This document shows, in pieces, positions 50,556-57,967 of a DNA stretch of 64,000 nt. The stretch's first letter is position 1; each line of letters begins with the position of its first letter. The notes beneath the pieces were generated by a model. The model was not told where the DNA came from and ran no database searches. It worked only from the letters and a program-made list of their open reading frames with translations. Source of the stretch: a virus. Where the stretch lies: IMG/VR virus record IMGVR_UViG_3300025264_002028, positions 39,240 to 103,239 of that record; one strand, 5' to 3'. The position numbers were made by a program, and so were the translations under genes.

Positions 50556-50884
50556 TTATCAACTCCTTCGCGGTCCTTCAACATAGTCAAAGTAAAACCA
50601 ATCTCAACTGCTAATCTTTCTATGATTACCAGCATGTCAGATCTATCAACATTATCCTCTTCCATCTTATCAATCATTTCCCGCCCCCATTTGAGGCATT
50701 CATGATTCGCAAAGTAAATCGCTAAACTCGCAGTAATATGTTCCATTTCACCGGATAAATAAGCGTTTCTTAAACGATCCATAGCTTCTTGAGTTATATT
50801 GTAACTATTTTCAAATTCTACCCAAGACTGATCCGGTTTCTTCATAAGAATTATAAGTTCGTCTATGATCTTTAGATCAGTCAT
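50552..50884 (-). CDS. Helical hypothetical protein
   Basis: This 110-residue protein is almost all helical (TDLKIIDELIILMKKPDQSW; CLKWGREMIDKMEEDNVDRS) and ends KDREGVDK. It belongs to the chain of small genes sharing the junction module. No family recognised. Confidence 0.6.
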   Translation of the reverse strand: MTDLKIIDELIILMKKPDQSWVEFENSYNITQEAMDRLRNAYLSGEMEHITASLAIYFANHECLKWGREMIDKMEEDNVDRSDMLVIIERLAVEIGFTLTMLKDREGVDK

Positions 50885-50892
50885 TTATTTTA

Positions 50893-51063
50893 TTAACTCC
50901 ATCGCTCGTTAAACAGAATATTCAATACTGCGCACACTAACATTATAACACCGACCCAGAAATTAAGCAAGCTATCTAGCGCAAAAAAAAAGGCAAAATT
51001 AATTCCCGCAAACAAAAGACACAGGTTGGATTGTTTAATTCTCACAGTGTTGTCCTCGGCCAT
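50893..51063 (-). CDS. Small two-helix membrane protein (56 residues)
   Basis: The frame begins MAEDNTVRIKQSNLCLLFAG and ends VCAVLNILFNERWS. Two hydrophobic segments (LCLLFAGINFAFFFAL; FWVGVIMLVCAVLNILF) make it a likely inner-membrane hairpin protein. Its start overlaps the upstream gene by 22 bases. Its stop lies within the variant junction GGAGTTAATAAA. Confidence 0.65.
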   Translation of the reverse strand: MAEDNTVRIKQSNLCLLFAGINFAFFFALDSLLNFWVGVIMLVCAVLNILFNERWS

Positions 51064-51278
51064 TTAGGATAAAGGGGGGAGTGGCGTCCAGTAAGTTTAT
51101 ACAATCTCTTCTTGAGTTCGATTATTTCAAACGCATGTTCCAGCATAAGATTTCTTTGAGCTGTCGGACCACCCATCCCCTCTCTACTGTAGTTCGATTT
51201 CTTTATCACTTGAATTGCATACTGACGCCTTCGGATCAAATATTCTATTTTATGATCCTCCCGGAGTGGACCGTGCAT
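51042..51278 (-). CDS. Small basic hypothetical protein
   Basis: This 78-residue protein begins MHGPLREDHKIEYLIRRRQY and is basic and helical (NLMLEHAFEIIELKKRLYKL). It starts 12 bases after the DUF1501 duplicate and overlaps the two-helix membrane gene. No family recognised. Confidence 0.6.
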   Translation of the reverse strand: MHGPLREDHKIEYLIRRRQYAIQVIKKSNYSREGMGGPTAQRNLMLEHAFEIIELKKRLYKLTGRHSPLYPKWPRTTL

Positions 51279-51289
51279 AACACCCCCCG

Positions 51290-52540
51290 CTAAAGAATTA
51301 CCTCAGCTTCACCTTCTAACAAATAACGTGGCCTCCCGCCATTATCCACTTTCTGAATACTCATAGGAATATTAAAGTGGTCAAATAGTGTTGCACACAC
51401 ATCCAGTGGCCCATATGGGTTTTCTTTAGGTGTATACGACTTATCTGCCGTACCAATTGTTCTCCCTAGCTCATATTCCCCACCAGCCATAAGCATAGGT
51501 GACATTGCGGGCCAGTGATCTCGTCCAGCATTTCCATTAAGTTTGGTTCTGCCAAATTCTCCAGTAACTACCAAAAGAATCTTTTCATTGAGACCCCGGT
51601 CCCACACATCCTGTAAAAAAGCCGCAACAGCTTGATCAACAGGAGGAACTCTACCTTTAAGGGCATTAGAAATATTCCCGTGCATATCCCACCCACCATA
51701 GTGCATAGTAACAAATTTAGTTCCATGTTCTGCTAGGCGTCGTGCAAGCAGCATTTGTTTACCAATATCAGTATTGCCATATGCGTCTCTAATTTTAGTG
51801 GGCTCCTTGTCTATGTCAAATGCCAGTTTAGCAGTACCAAGTATGGTATCATATGCTTGCACAGTATATTTTCCTATAGAAGTAGCCGCATTACTAACGA
51901 TTTCATGCTGCTTATCCAAAGCTGCTAGTAATTCACCACGCGATTTAAATCTATCCACCTTAACTCGCGGGCTAAGATTATCTTTATTAGAAGGATCAAA
52001 AGGTTTATATGCGCCACCTAACCATGATGGTCCTTCTCCAGAGATACCACCCTGCTTAATATAGGTTGGAATTCCAGTAGAAGTATTAGCACCATAGATA
52101 GAGGAAATAATAGAACCAAAACCCGGATACTTGGGATTAGAAGTTTGTGCTCGTTCTCCATTGTAGTGACCCGTCATCATCCAGTGAGTTGCTTGACGAT
52201 GAGATGAATCTCCATGAGTGAAGGAATTAACACTAACTAATTTATCTTTATGTTTAAATGTTTCAAACCAGTCAGCCCCAAAAGAAAGATTAGTGTCGGG
52301 ATCATATAGAAGGCCGTTTACAGGTCTAAATTGATCAGGAACATTGAAATCGGTGGGGGCATGGAAAGTTTCAAACTGAGTAGGACCCCCTCCAAGCCAT
52401 AGCCATATTACAGACTTATCCTTAAGCGCCAGCTCCTCCTCTTCGGCCATAGCTAAATCAGAAAGACCCATAGCTGTCATGCCCGATCCAATACTACCAA
52501 TCCTAAGAAAATCACGTCTGTTAAAATTGATATCTAACAT
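51290..52540 (-). CDS. DUF1501 family Tat-exported protein, duplicate B
   Basis: This 416-residue protein has a Tat signal (FNRRDFLRIGSIGSGMT) and the same DUF1501 motifs as duplicate A, with no gaps between them. Differences cluster in the signal region and around residues 79-95 and 192-196. RBS GGGAG lies 9 bases before ATG 52540. It follows a secreted serine protease by 17 bases. Retention of both copies with mostly conservative changes suggests selection on both; that is inference. Confidence 0.92.
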   Translation of the reverse strand: MLDINFNRRDFLRIGSIGSGMTAMGLSDLAMAEEEELALKDKSVIWLWLGGGPTQFETFHAPTDFNVPDQFRPVNGLLYDPDTNLSFGADWFETFKHKDKLVSVNSFTHGDSSHRQATHWMMTGHYNGERAQTSNPKYPGFGSIISSIYGANTSTGIPTYIKQGGISGEGPSWLGGAYKPFDPSNKDNLSPRVKVDRFKSRGELLAALDKQHEIVSNAATSIGKYTVQAYDTILGTAKLAFDIDKEPTKIRDAYGNTDIGKQMLLARRLAEHGTKFVTMHYGGWDMHGNISNALKGRVPPVDQAVAAFLQDVWDRGLNEKILLVVTGEFGRTKLNGNAGRDHWPAMSPMLMAGGEYELGRTIGTADKSYTPKENPYGPLDVCATLFDHFNIPMSIQKVDNGGRPRYLLEGEAEVIL

Positions 52541-52557
52541 CGCACTATCTCCCGATT

Positions 52558-53472
52558 TTAATATATGAGTGTAGGAAATTTAATAGCATCCGGTGTGAAG
52601 CTTTTTTGATCACTACTAGACTTAGATTTAGGTCCCTCAACTGGTAATGATAAAATTTCTTCCATGTCGGGCACTTCTTTATTCATATCTATGGCCCACA
52701 AAATATCATGTTTCGTTGCCCATACTCGCATTCGTCGTACCGGTACGATAAGATTAAAAGTTTCGCCCGCCCCTCTTACAAGCATTCCCATGTATTGTCC
52801 AGCCTTATCGCCTGATCTTTCTGACAGAAAAACACCACCACCGGAACTACCGGGAAATGCTGTAACTGTAGTTTGATCAAAAACGGTACCATCCCCACTA
52901 CCTAAATTTAGCACACGTCCTACCTGAGAAACAATACCGCGTGTCATAGAATTAGAACCGGTTTGCCCCAATAATGATCCCACATGATACAGTTCAGCCC
53001 CAATAGAGACAGGCTTACCCTTTCCATTATAAAATTCAGCATTACTTTTAATAAAACTTCTTTTTCTAACCATAAGTAACGCAAGATCTTCTCCATCAGT
53101 AGCATCGCTGTATTTAATGACCTTGGTATCCATTTTTAGCTCACCTACCCGTCTACCATTTTCTACCAACTCTTGTACAATTTGTGCGTCTTTAAATTCA
53201 ACCACCTTTTTTGGTTGACCATTTTCTATGACATTTCGTACAGAGCGGAGGCCACTAATAACATGCGCTGCCGTCCATACAAAATTAATTTGTTCAGTTT
53301 CATTACCCTCAGTTTTTACAGCTCTAGTAATAATAACTCCCGATCCTTCACTAGAGGAGGCTTTTACAGTAACGGAAATATCTTGTAGCTTTTTATAAAG
53401 CTCCTGTGCATTAGTAGTATTAACACACGCAACACACACCAACAAAATTGCCAAAGTCATTCGTCTAATCAT
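52558..53472 (-). CDS. Secreted trypsin-like serine protease
   Basis: This 304-residue protein has a signal peptide (MTLAILLVCVACVNTTNA). The catalytic triad is in order: FVWTAAHVI (His70), DGEDLALL (Asp129) and FPGSSGGGVF (Ser210), as in the DegP/trypsin clan. No PDZ domain is present; the C-terminus (about 265-304) is a Ser/Lys-rich tail. It should act outside the cytoplasm. It shares a transcription unit with the DUF1501 duplicate. Substrate unknown. Confidence 0.88.
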   Translation of the reverse strand: MIRRMTLAILLVCVACVNTTNAQELYKKLQDISVTVKASSSEGSGVIITRAVKTEGNETEQINFVWTAAHVISGLRSVRNVIENGQPKKVVEFKDAQIVQELVENGRRVGELKMDTKVIKYSDATDGEDLALLMVRKRSFIKSNAEFYNGKGKPVSIGAELYHVGSLLGQTGSNSMTRGIVSQVGRVLNLGSGDGTVFDQTTVTAFPGSSGGGVFLSERSGDKAGQYMGMLVRGAGETFNLIVPVRRMRVWATKHDILWAIDMNKEVPDMEEILSLPVEGPKSKSSSDQKSFTPDAIKFPTLIY

Positions 53473-53487
53473 GATCTATCTCTCCTT

Positions 53488-53676
53488 TTAAAGGTCTTGG
53501 TCTTGCCACTTGCGCCATTCTAGATCCTCTTCCGGCTCCAGAAAATATAGATTGTAAACTTTTTCCAACGTATCAATTGCTTCCCGATCAACCACATACT
53601 CTGTTTTTAAACCTGTTTTTCTGTATTGTGATATCACACGCTCAATAGCTTCCCGCATGTCTTCAAACATACTCAT
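53488..53676 (-). CDS. Small helical hypothetical protein
   Basis: This 62-residue protein begins MSMFEDMREAIERVISQYRK and ends acidic (EPEEDLEWRKWQDQDL). Its start overlaps the stop of the second thyX (ATGA). No family recognised. Confidence 0.6.
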   Translation of the reverse strand: MSMFEDMREAIERVISQYRKTGLKTEYVVDREAIDTLEKVYNLYFLEPEEDLEWRKWQDQDL

Positions 53677-54299
53677 GCTCCAAATGCTGCAATACTGTGT
53701 TCAAAAGGGTTACCTTCAATACTTTTTACCTGATCTAACATTGTACTCGCAATTTCACGAATTTCAACCTGTGCATCGGATTTATTTCGTAAACCCTGAA
53801 AATGCATAAAACTCCTCCAGTTAAACATAACATCAGCTGTGATCTGCGTATTGTATGATCGGAAAAATCGAGCTGATTCTTTAGCTCTTTTTCTATCTAT
53901 ACCATGGTCTTCTATTAGACTTTTGACACAATTATGGTACATTTTTAGCCCAAGATTAGTATAGGCTTTTAAAGAATCTTGCCAATTAATAGGCCAATCA
54001 TCAGGAATATAGAATTTATCTTCCTTGATCTCTTTATACCGCGCAGACTCGCCATTAACATTTACGCCAATTCTATGTTTAATGATATGAATGTGGCTTG
54101 CGATGTCTGTGGTTACTAGAAAATGTATAGCCGACTTCTCAAATGGTGTATGGTGACCATTTTCAGCTAACATTTTTAAGAGATTACCCATACGTTTACG
54201 TTTATTATCGGTTAAATCGCGAGATGTGCTCGTCCAAGCCGATAAGGCATGCGATTCATCTCCACCATAATAACCTATCAATTCAATTTCGTTACGCAT
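53673..54299 (-). CDS. thyX: ThyX paralogue with altered signature
   Basis: This 208-residue protein has HHTPFEKSAIHFLVTT and the ThyX region IIKHRIGVNVNGESARYKE (72-90). Relative to the RHRxxSx4SxRY signature, the first Arg is Lys74 and the first Ser is Val79, while HR and SARY remain. FRSYNTQITADVMFNWRSFM matches the conserved ThyX C-terminal part. ATG 54299 overlaps the SNase stop. It may be a true synthase with a relaxed motif or act on a different pyrimidine; the canonical copy is at 43700-44338. Confidence 0.82.
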   Translation of the reverse strand: MRNEIELIGYYGGDESHALSAWTSTSRDLTDNKRKRMGNLLKMLAENGHHTPFEKSAIHFLVTTDIASHIHIIKHRIGVNVNGESARYKEIKEDKFYIPDDWPINWQDSLKAYTNLGLKMYHNCVKSLIEDHGIDRKRAKESARFFRSYNTQITADVMFNWRSFMHFQGLRNKSDAQVEIREIASTMLDQVKSIEGNPFEHSIAAFGA

Positions 54300-54609
54300 T
54301 TCCAGCAGTCCTATATGGCCATTTTTCCGCGAGTGTCTTATTAATATTACCAACCTTTACTAACCATCTGCCATATTTTCCGGTCTTGGTTGTTGTTATG
54401 GTTACATAACCACTGGCATCTCTTTCGCTCGCTATCAACATTCTAAGTTCTTGAGTTGCCAGTTTCCAGTCTTCATGCCCCCTCTCAGGTGTATCTACAT
54501 CCATCAATCTTCCACGCACCCTTATTGTAATATTAAAACCTAAATCTACATCAAAATCTACTGTATCTCCATCTACAATTTTTATTACTTTTGCTTTATA
54601 CTCATACAT
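54292..54609 (-). CDS. Staphylococcal nuclease-like protein, paralogue 2
   Basis: This 105-residue protein begins MYEYKAKVIKIVDGDTVDFD and has RLMDVDTPERGHEDW and TKTGKYGRWLVKVG. It parallels the SNase gene at 20345-20662 along its whole length. It is coupled to thyX copy 2 by an 8-base overlap and to the zinc-ribbon gene by a shared base (TAATG). Intracellular, no signal peptide. Confidence 0.85.
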   Translation of the reverse strand: MYEYKAKVIKIVDGDTVDFDVDLGFNITIRVRGRLMDVDTPERGHEDWKLATQELRMLIASERDASGYVTITTTKTGKYGRWLVKVGNINKTLAEKWPYRTAGNA

Positions 54610-55040
54610 TACTCATCCTTTTCTTCCTTGTTAGAGGAATCATGCCTCTTGAAAATCATTCCACAGTCCTTGCAGTTAAATTTATCATTGGCAGGATCAG
54701 CTGGGCATTCCCAATTAGCTACCCAATTGATGCTTCCACATGGGCATTTAACAATTATATTTTTTATATCATCATCATCATCATCACTATAGTAGAAACT
54801 ATTCCATTCATTAGCTTCTAATTGATTTTGAATCAAAGCATACATAGTACATAAGCCTTTAACATATCCAGTAACTTCTATCTGATTATCCCATGAAGCA
54901 TGCGCTGTTTTAATTAAAGCATACAATAATTTGTTTTCTTTCCTGATGTTTTTAAGTTGGTTTTTAAACCACTGTTTGTCATGTTCCATAGACACCGTCA
55001 GTGAAGCCACAGTATCCTTCGATACCTCTGGAATCTTCAT
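54609..55040 (-). CDS. Hypothetical protein with zinc ribbon
   Basis: From ATG 55040 the 143-residue protein begins MKIPEVSKDTVASLTVSMEH. It has a poly-Asp stretch followed by VKCPCGSINWVANWEC and FNCKDCGMIF, a zinc ribbon (about 99-128). The longer frame upstream reads GGSIPPTS, a familiar false translation of a tRNA-like 3' end, so it was rejected: that sequence belongs to the tmRNA. Confidence 0.65.
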   Translation of the reverse strand: MKIPEVSKDTVASLTVSMEHDKQWFKNQLKNIRKENKLLYALIKTAHASWDNQIEVTGYVKGLCTMYALIQNQLEANEWNSFYYSDDDDDDIKNIIVKCPCGSINWVANWECPADPANDKFNCKDCGMIFKRHDSSNKEEKDE

Positions 55041-55066
55041 CGTATCACTCCTTACATTGTAAGCAG

Positions 55067-55324
55067 TGGAGGTGGGGGGAATTGAACCCCCGTCCAGTAT
55101 AAACTCAAATAACAACGTCTACATGTTTAAACTCACTCACGAAAAACGTAACTCTTCGTCCTAATTGGGTAACAAGGTCTAGGACAACCCCGCGCTACTA
55201 GGCAGCGAGTGCTAAGCTAGGCTCGGCAAGTAAAATTAGTTTAATCGATTTTTTAACTGGCCGTTCGATCAACCAGTACATGCAGTTATTACTCTTGTTC
55301 ATCTGTCGATCCCTTATCACCCCC
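55067..55324 (-). ncRNA. ssrA: Transfer-messenger RNA (tmRNA), tag AEPSLALAA
   Basis: This 258-base RNA has a tRNA-like domain: 5' GGGGGTG (55318-55324) pairs with 3' CACCTCC (55068-55074, one G-U), discriminator A at 55067, and a T-arm GGGGG-TTCAATT-CCCCC. The 5' GGGATCGACAG resembles the tmRNA GATTCGACGG. PK1 is visible: ACTGG/CCAGT with the loop TTGATCG pairing CGATTAA. The tag frame starts at GCC (55225-55227), reads AEPSLALAA and ends TAGTAG. A single downstream pseudoknot (GGGT/ACCC with GTCCTA/TAGGAC) follows. TGCATG and AATAAC pair with the 3' side as in helix 2. CCA is not encoded. It rescues stalled ribosomes and tags proteins for proteolysis. Confidence 0.92.
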
Positions 55325-55699
55325 GTTTAACTCATTTAAAATTGATTTATCTTTCTTCGCTTGTGCTATTCCTTTGTTGGTGAGTCTAAATGAAAATTCA
55401 CCATCCTCTCCTATCAAAGTTTCTACATAACCCTCTTTACACAATTCTTCTAAGGTGGCTTCAACAGTACCACTCTCATGATCTAATGCATAGGCACAAC
55501 TATCTACTATATGCTCTTCAATTACATAAAAAACCTTATCAGAATGAGGGCTGTCGTAATAATATTGTTTTCTCTGTTTACAGAGTTGTTTAAGGGCTTC
55601 AGCGCTCTTTTGGGGCGTCGTGAATGCTCCTAATATATCCATATCATAAAATTCGTCGCCAATAAGCTCGTGTCTAGTTAAAACATATATTTGAGTCAC
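55289..55699 (-). CDS. Hypothetical protein overlapping tmRNA (GTG start)
   Basis: This 136-residue protein begins MTQIYVLTRHELIGDEFYDM. It has a winged-helix-like C-terminal part (VEATLEELCKEGYVETLIGE; RLTNKGIAQAKKD). GTG 55699 lies 8 bases after GGAG and overlaps the upstream stop (GTGA). Its last 12 codons (including stop) are also the first 36 bases of the tmRNA. No firm family. Confidence 0.65.
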   Translation of the reverse strand: MTQIYVLTRHELIGDEFYDMDILGAFTTPQKSAEALKQLCKQRKQYYYDSPHSDKVFYVIEEHIVDSCAYALDHESGTVEATLEELCKEGYVETLIGEDGEFSFRLTNKGIAQAKKDKSILNELNGGDKGSTDEQE

Positions 55700-55974
55700 A
55701 GAGGAGTCTCCGATTTAAGTGCTAATCTAACAATTAATATATATTGATCTACTTCAGTAGGGGTTAACTCAAACCCCATTTCAGCTATTTTTGTACGCCA
55801 TAACAACTTTTCTTCACGATCCATATAGCACAGATGATATAGATATATAATGGTATAAAAATCATCATCTTTACATAATTCAACCATTTTTTTATATACA
55901 TTCCATGCCGTACTTGAATGTAATGCATCATCGTAACAGCTCGTTAGTATTTGATATAGCCCGGTTTCTTCCAT
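55696..55974 (-). CDS. Small hypothetical protein
   Basis: From ATG 55974 (GGGGAG, 7 bases) the 92-residue protein begins MEETGLYQILTSCYDDALHS and is mainly helical. An ATG at 56007 is possible but lacks an RBS. It overlaps the GTG gene by 4 bases. No family recognised. Confidence 0.6.
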   Translation of the reverse strand: MEETGLYQILTSCYDDALHSSTAWNVYKKMVELCKDDDFYTIIYLYHLCYMDREEKLLWRTKIAEMGFELTPTEVDQYILIVRLALKSETPL

Positions 55975-56045
55975 GGGATAACTCCCCGAGTATGGAATAT
56001 GTAACATATAGCCATATCATAATACACATTTTTCCCTGTTATTAG

Positions 56046-56118
56046 TACCCTCGGCAGGATTTGAACCTGCGACCCACGGTTTAGAAGACCGTTGCTCTGT
56101 CCCCTGAGCTACAAGGGC
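56046..56118 (-). tRNA. tRNA-Arg (anticodon UCU)
   Basis: This 73-base cloverleaf has acceptor GCCCTTG/CGAGGGT (with G-U pairs), D-stem GCTC/GAGC, anticodon stem ACGGT/ACCGT with loop CTTCTAA (anticodon TCT, reads AGA) and T-arm GCAGG-TTCAAAT-CCTGC. CCA is not encoded. It overlaps the end of the dCMP deaminase gene by 10 bases. AGA codons suit an AT-rich phage. Confidence 0.95.
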
Positions 56119-56555
56119 AATGCATATTCCTCCATAGATACATTCACCTCTTTTAATATTTTTCTAGATAATTGGAACTCTTCTTTCCATCTTTCATTAG
56201 TGTTTACATATGATACCACTCTAGAAATACCGCTTTGAATTATCATTGACGCACATTTTGGACACGGTATAAAGGGATAAGTATATATGGCGCATTCTGT
56301 TAATGGACGTTGAGCAAATAACAAAGCGTTACATTCAGCATGCACTATCATTTTATACTTAGTTTCACGATTGTCAAGTCTTATATCGTCAGAAATCCCT
56401 TTTGGAAATCCATTATACCCAACTGATACTACACGGTTATTGATGTCCACAATAACCGCCCCCACTTTAGTGGAGGGGTCTTTGGACCATGCAGATACTA
56501 ACTGAGCCATGTCTAAAAAACGTATATCCCAGTTATATCGTTCCAATCTATTCAT
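56109..56555 (-). CDS. dCMP deaminase, paralogue 2
   Basis: From ATG 56555 the 148-residue protein begins MNRLERYNWDIRFLDMAQLV. It has GYNGFPKG, VHAECNALLFAQR (active-site H and E) and YPFIPCPKCASMIIQSG (PCxxC zinc site). It differs considerably from the copy at 33096-33551. It overlaps the tRNA-Arg gene. It supplies dUMP or another deaminated pyrimidine. Confidence 0.9.
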   Translation of the reverse strand: MNRLERYNWDIRFLDMAQLVSAWSKDPSTKVGAVIVDINNRVVSVGYNGFPKGISDDIRLDNRETKYKMIVHAECNALLFAQRPLTECAIYTYPFIPCPKCASMIIQSGISRVVSYVNTNERWKEEFQLSRKILKEVNVSMEEYALPL

Positions 56556-56556
56556 A

Positions 56557-57654
56557 TTATAAGCACTCCGCAAAATTAAATAATAGATTTAACTTTTCGT
56601 CAAAAATACTATAGGGAATGTCTCGATATGTACATACTGATGGTTCAGCTCTATCTGCTATTATGGAAGCGGCTGACGCCAGAGGAAACGCTGTCGCCAT
56701 TTGCATTGCCGAAAACTGTGAATTACAATGAATTACTTTTTCATTCGACCAATCATCTACGGAAACTTTAATTATTACCAAATCTTTTTGGGGTGGACAG
56801 CTATTTTTGAATACATCAATTAAAGATTTATCATCGAGCCCTGACTCATGGACGAGGAAATTAACAATTTGATGGTGAGAGGGATACCGAAGAGTTTTAT
56901 AGCAACAATTTTGTATCCCTTTCATCTTCATAGAGGAGACCGTGTGTGATGTGCCTCCGCTGGTATAAAAAGCTTCTAGAGTCCCTATATCGCTGGATAT
57001 TGGAAATTGATACCCTTCCATGCCACGTACAACAGTTTCCTGTCCATCCACTAGCACGAGACAGCTATCTCTGTATTCGTTAATCAGCCCATCATACGAC
57101 CATGTACAGCTGTACTTAAGGGTATTGTTGGGGCACTGAGGAAGGCCACCAACCATCATAGTGACGGTGTGAGGGACCTCTCCTTCTCTTTCCATGTATT
57201 CTTGGCACATATTTTCTGCCATAATATTGACCCATCCGGGGGCTAAGCCAAGATCAGTCATAATTGAACATCGCATATAGCGACGACCCATTTCATTTAT
57301 GCCTCCACTAATTCCTTCATTACCACCCAGATCGCAATATGCAACATTCCTACATACGCAGTGATAGGCCAGCTGTGTATTTTGGTGGTAGGGAAGCGCT
57401 GAAATAACAACATCTACATCCTTGTCTATAAATGAATAGTCTGGATATTTTTTATTCACCACATATTTTTCTATGGAAGATGATCCATTAATAAATCGCT
57501 TCCATACAGAAGATTTCATATCAATTAAAGCTTCACACTCATTAAGATTATCAGCATCCACATCTGCTATAACCAAGTCATCAAATCCCAATTTATGCAT
57601 TGCCCAAGTAGTAGCTCTCCCCATCTGACCAACGCCAATTATTGCAGCTTTCAT
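56557..57654 (-). CDS. Saccharopine-dehydrogenase-like NAD(P) oxidoreductase
   Basis: This 365-residue protein has a Rossmann start (KAAIIGVGQMGRATTWAM, about 2-19), DVVISALPYHQNTQLAYHCV, MTDLGLAPGWVNIMA and YTSGGTSHTVSSMK with KTLRYPSHH. It fits the saccharopine dehydrogenase / L-lysine dehydrogenase superfamily, which also includes carboxynorspermidine dehydrogenases of polyamine synthesis. Near speD it may take part in a polyamine or lysine step. It is one base from dCMP deaminase. Rare in phages. Confidence 0.82.
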   Translation of the reverse strand: MKAAIIGVGQMGRATTWAMHKLGFDDLVIADVDADNLNECEALIDMKSSVWKRFINGSSSIEKYVVNKKYPDYSFIDKDVDVVISALPYHQNTQLAYHCVCRNVAYCDLGGNEGISGGINEMGRRYMRCSIMTDLGLAPGWVNIMAENMCQEYMEREGEVPHTVTMMVGGLPQCPNNTLKYSCTWSYDGLINEYRDSCLVLVDGQETVVRGMEGYQFPISSDIGTLEAFYTSGGTSHTVSSMKMKGIQNCCYKTLRYPSHHQIVNFLVHESGLDDKSLIDVFKNSCPPQKDLVIIKVSVDDWSNEKVIHCNSQFSAMQMATAFPLASAASIIADRAEPSVCTYRDIPYSIFDEKLNLLFNFAECL

Positions 57655-57702
57655 TTTTGTAACTCTGTAAAAGGGAAATCAGAAAGGATAAGGTAAGACA
57701 AA

Positions 57703-57966
57703 CTAAAATATTTTCCTAATAGGTTTAATAACATAGTGACCGATGAAACCACCGATTGTTTTTTTTCCTAGCTTAGTTCTAATCTCATTTTCCCAATTTG
57801 TCAAGGGGCACCTGATCTCTTTACTGAATGTAATAAGAAAAATAAAAGAACATATAGGTAACGCAACATACCAAGGTGATAGAAATGGAGCGATAAAAAA
57901 GGACACCGCATTACCCACGATAATACACATGTGAAATATGATTAACAACATCCATGCTATTTTCAT
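57703..57966 (-). CDS. Small membrane protein (DUF2784-like)
   Basis: This 87-residue protein has two hydrophobic segments (MLLIIFHMCIIVGNAVSFFI; LPICSFIFLITF). It then has CPLTNWENEIRTKLGKKTIG, the CPLTxxE signature I associate with DUF2784. It lies between the oxidoreductase and speD, one base from the latter. Role unknown. Confidence 0.6.
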   Translation of the reverse strand: MKIAWMLLIIFHMCIIVGNAVSFFIAPFLSPWYVALPICSFIFLITFSKEIRCPLTNWENEIRTKLGKKTIGGFIGHYVIKPIRKIF

Positions 57967-57967
57967 C

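Larger units (their letters stand above)
49107..50905 (-). repeat. Six repeated AGGAGTTGATAAATGA-type gene junctions
   Basis: Minus-strand variants of AGGAGTTGATAAATGA occur at 49113-49129, 49532-49547, 49905-49925, 50364-50379, 50552-50568 and 50881-50902. Each encodes the end of one protein (usually -EGVDK or similar) while providing the RBS (AGGAG) and start (ATGA) of the next. The fourth and fifth share at least 14 identical bases. Confidence 0.75.

Noticed and set aside
55041-55115. N-terminal extension of the zinc-ribbon protein reading GGSIPPTS
   Set aside because: This is translation of the tmRNA 3' end, a familiar artefact; ATG 55040 is the sensible start.
57785-57815. TTGACA with 17-base spacing to TAGAAC
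   Set aside because: Poor -10, fully inside the coding sequence of the small membrane protein; probably chance.
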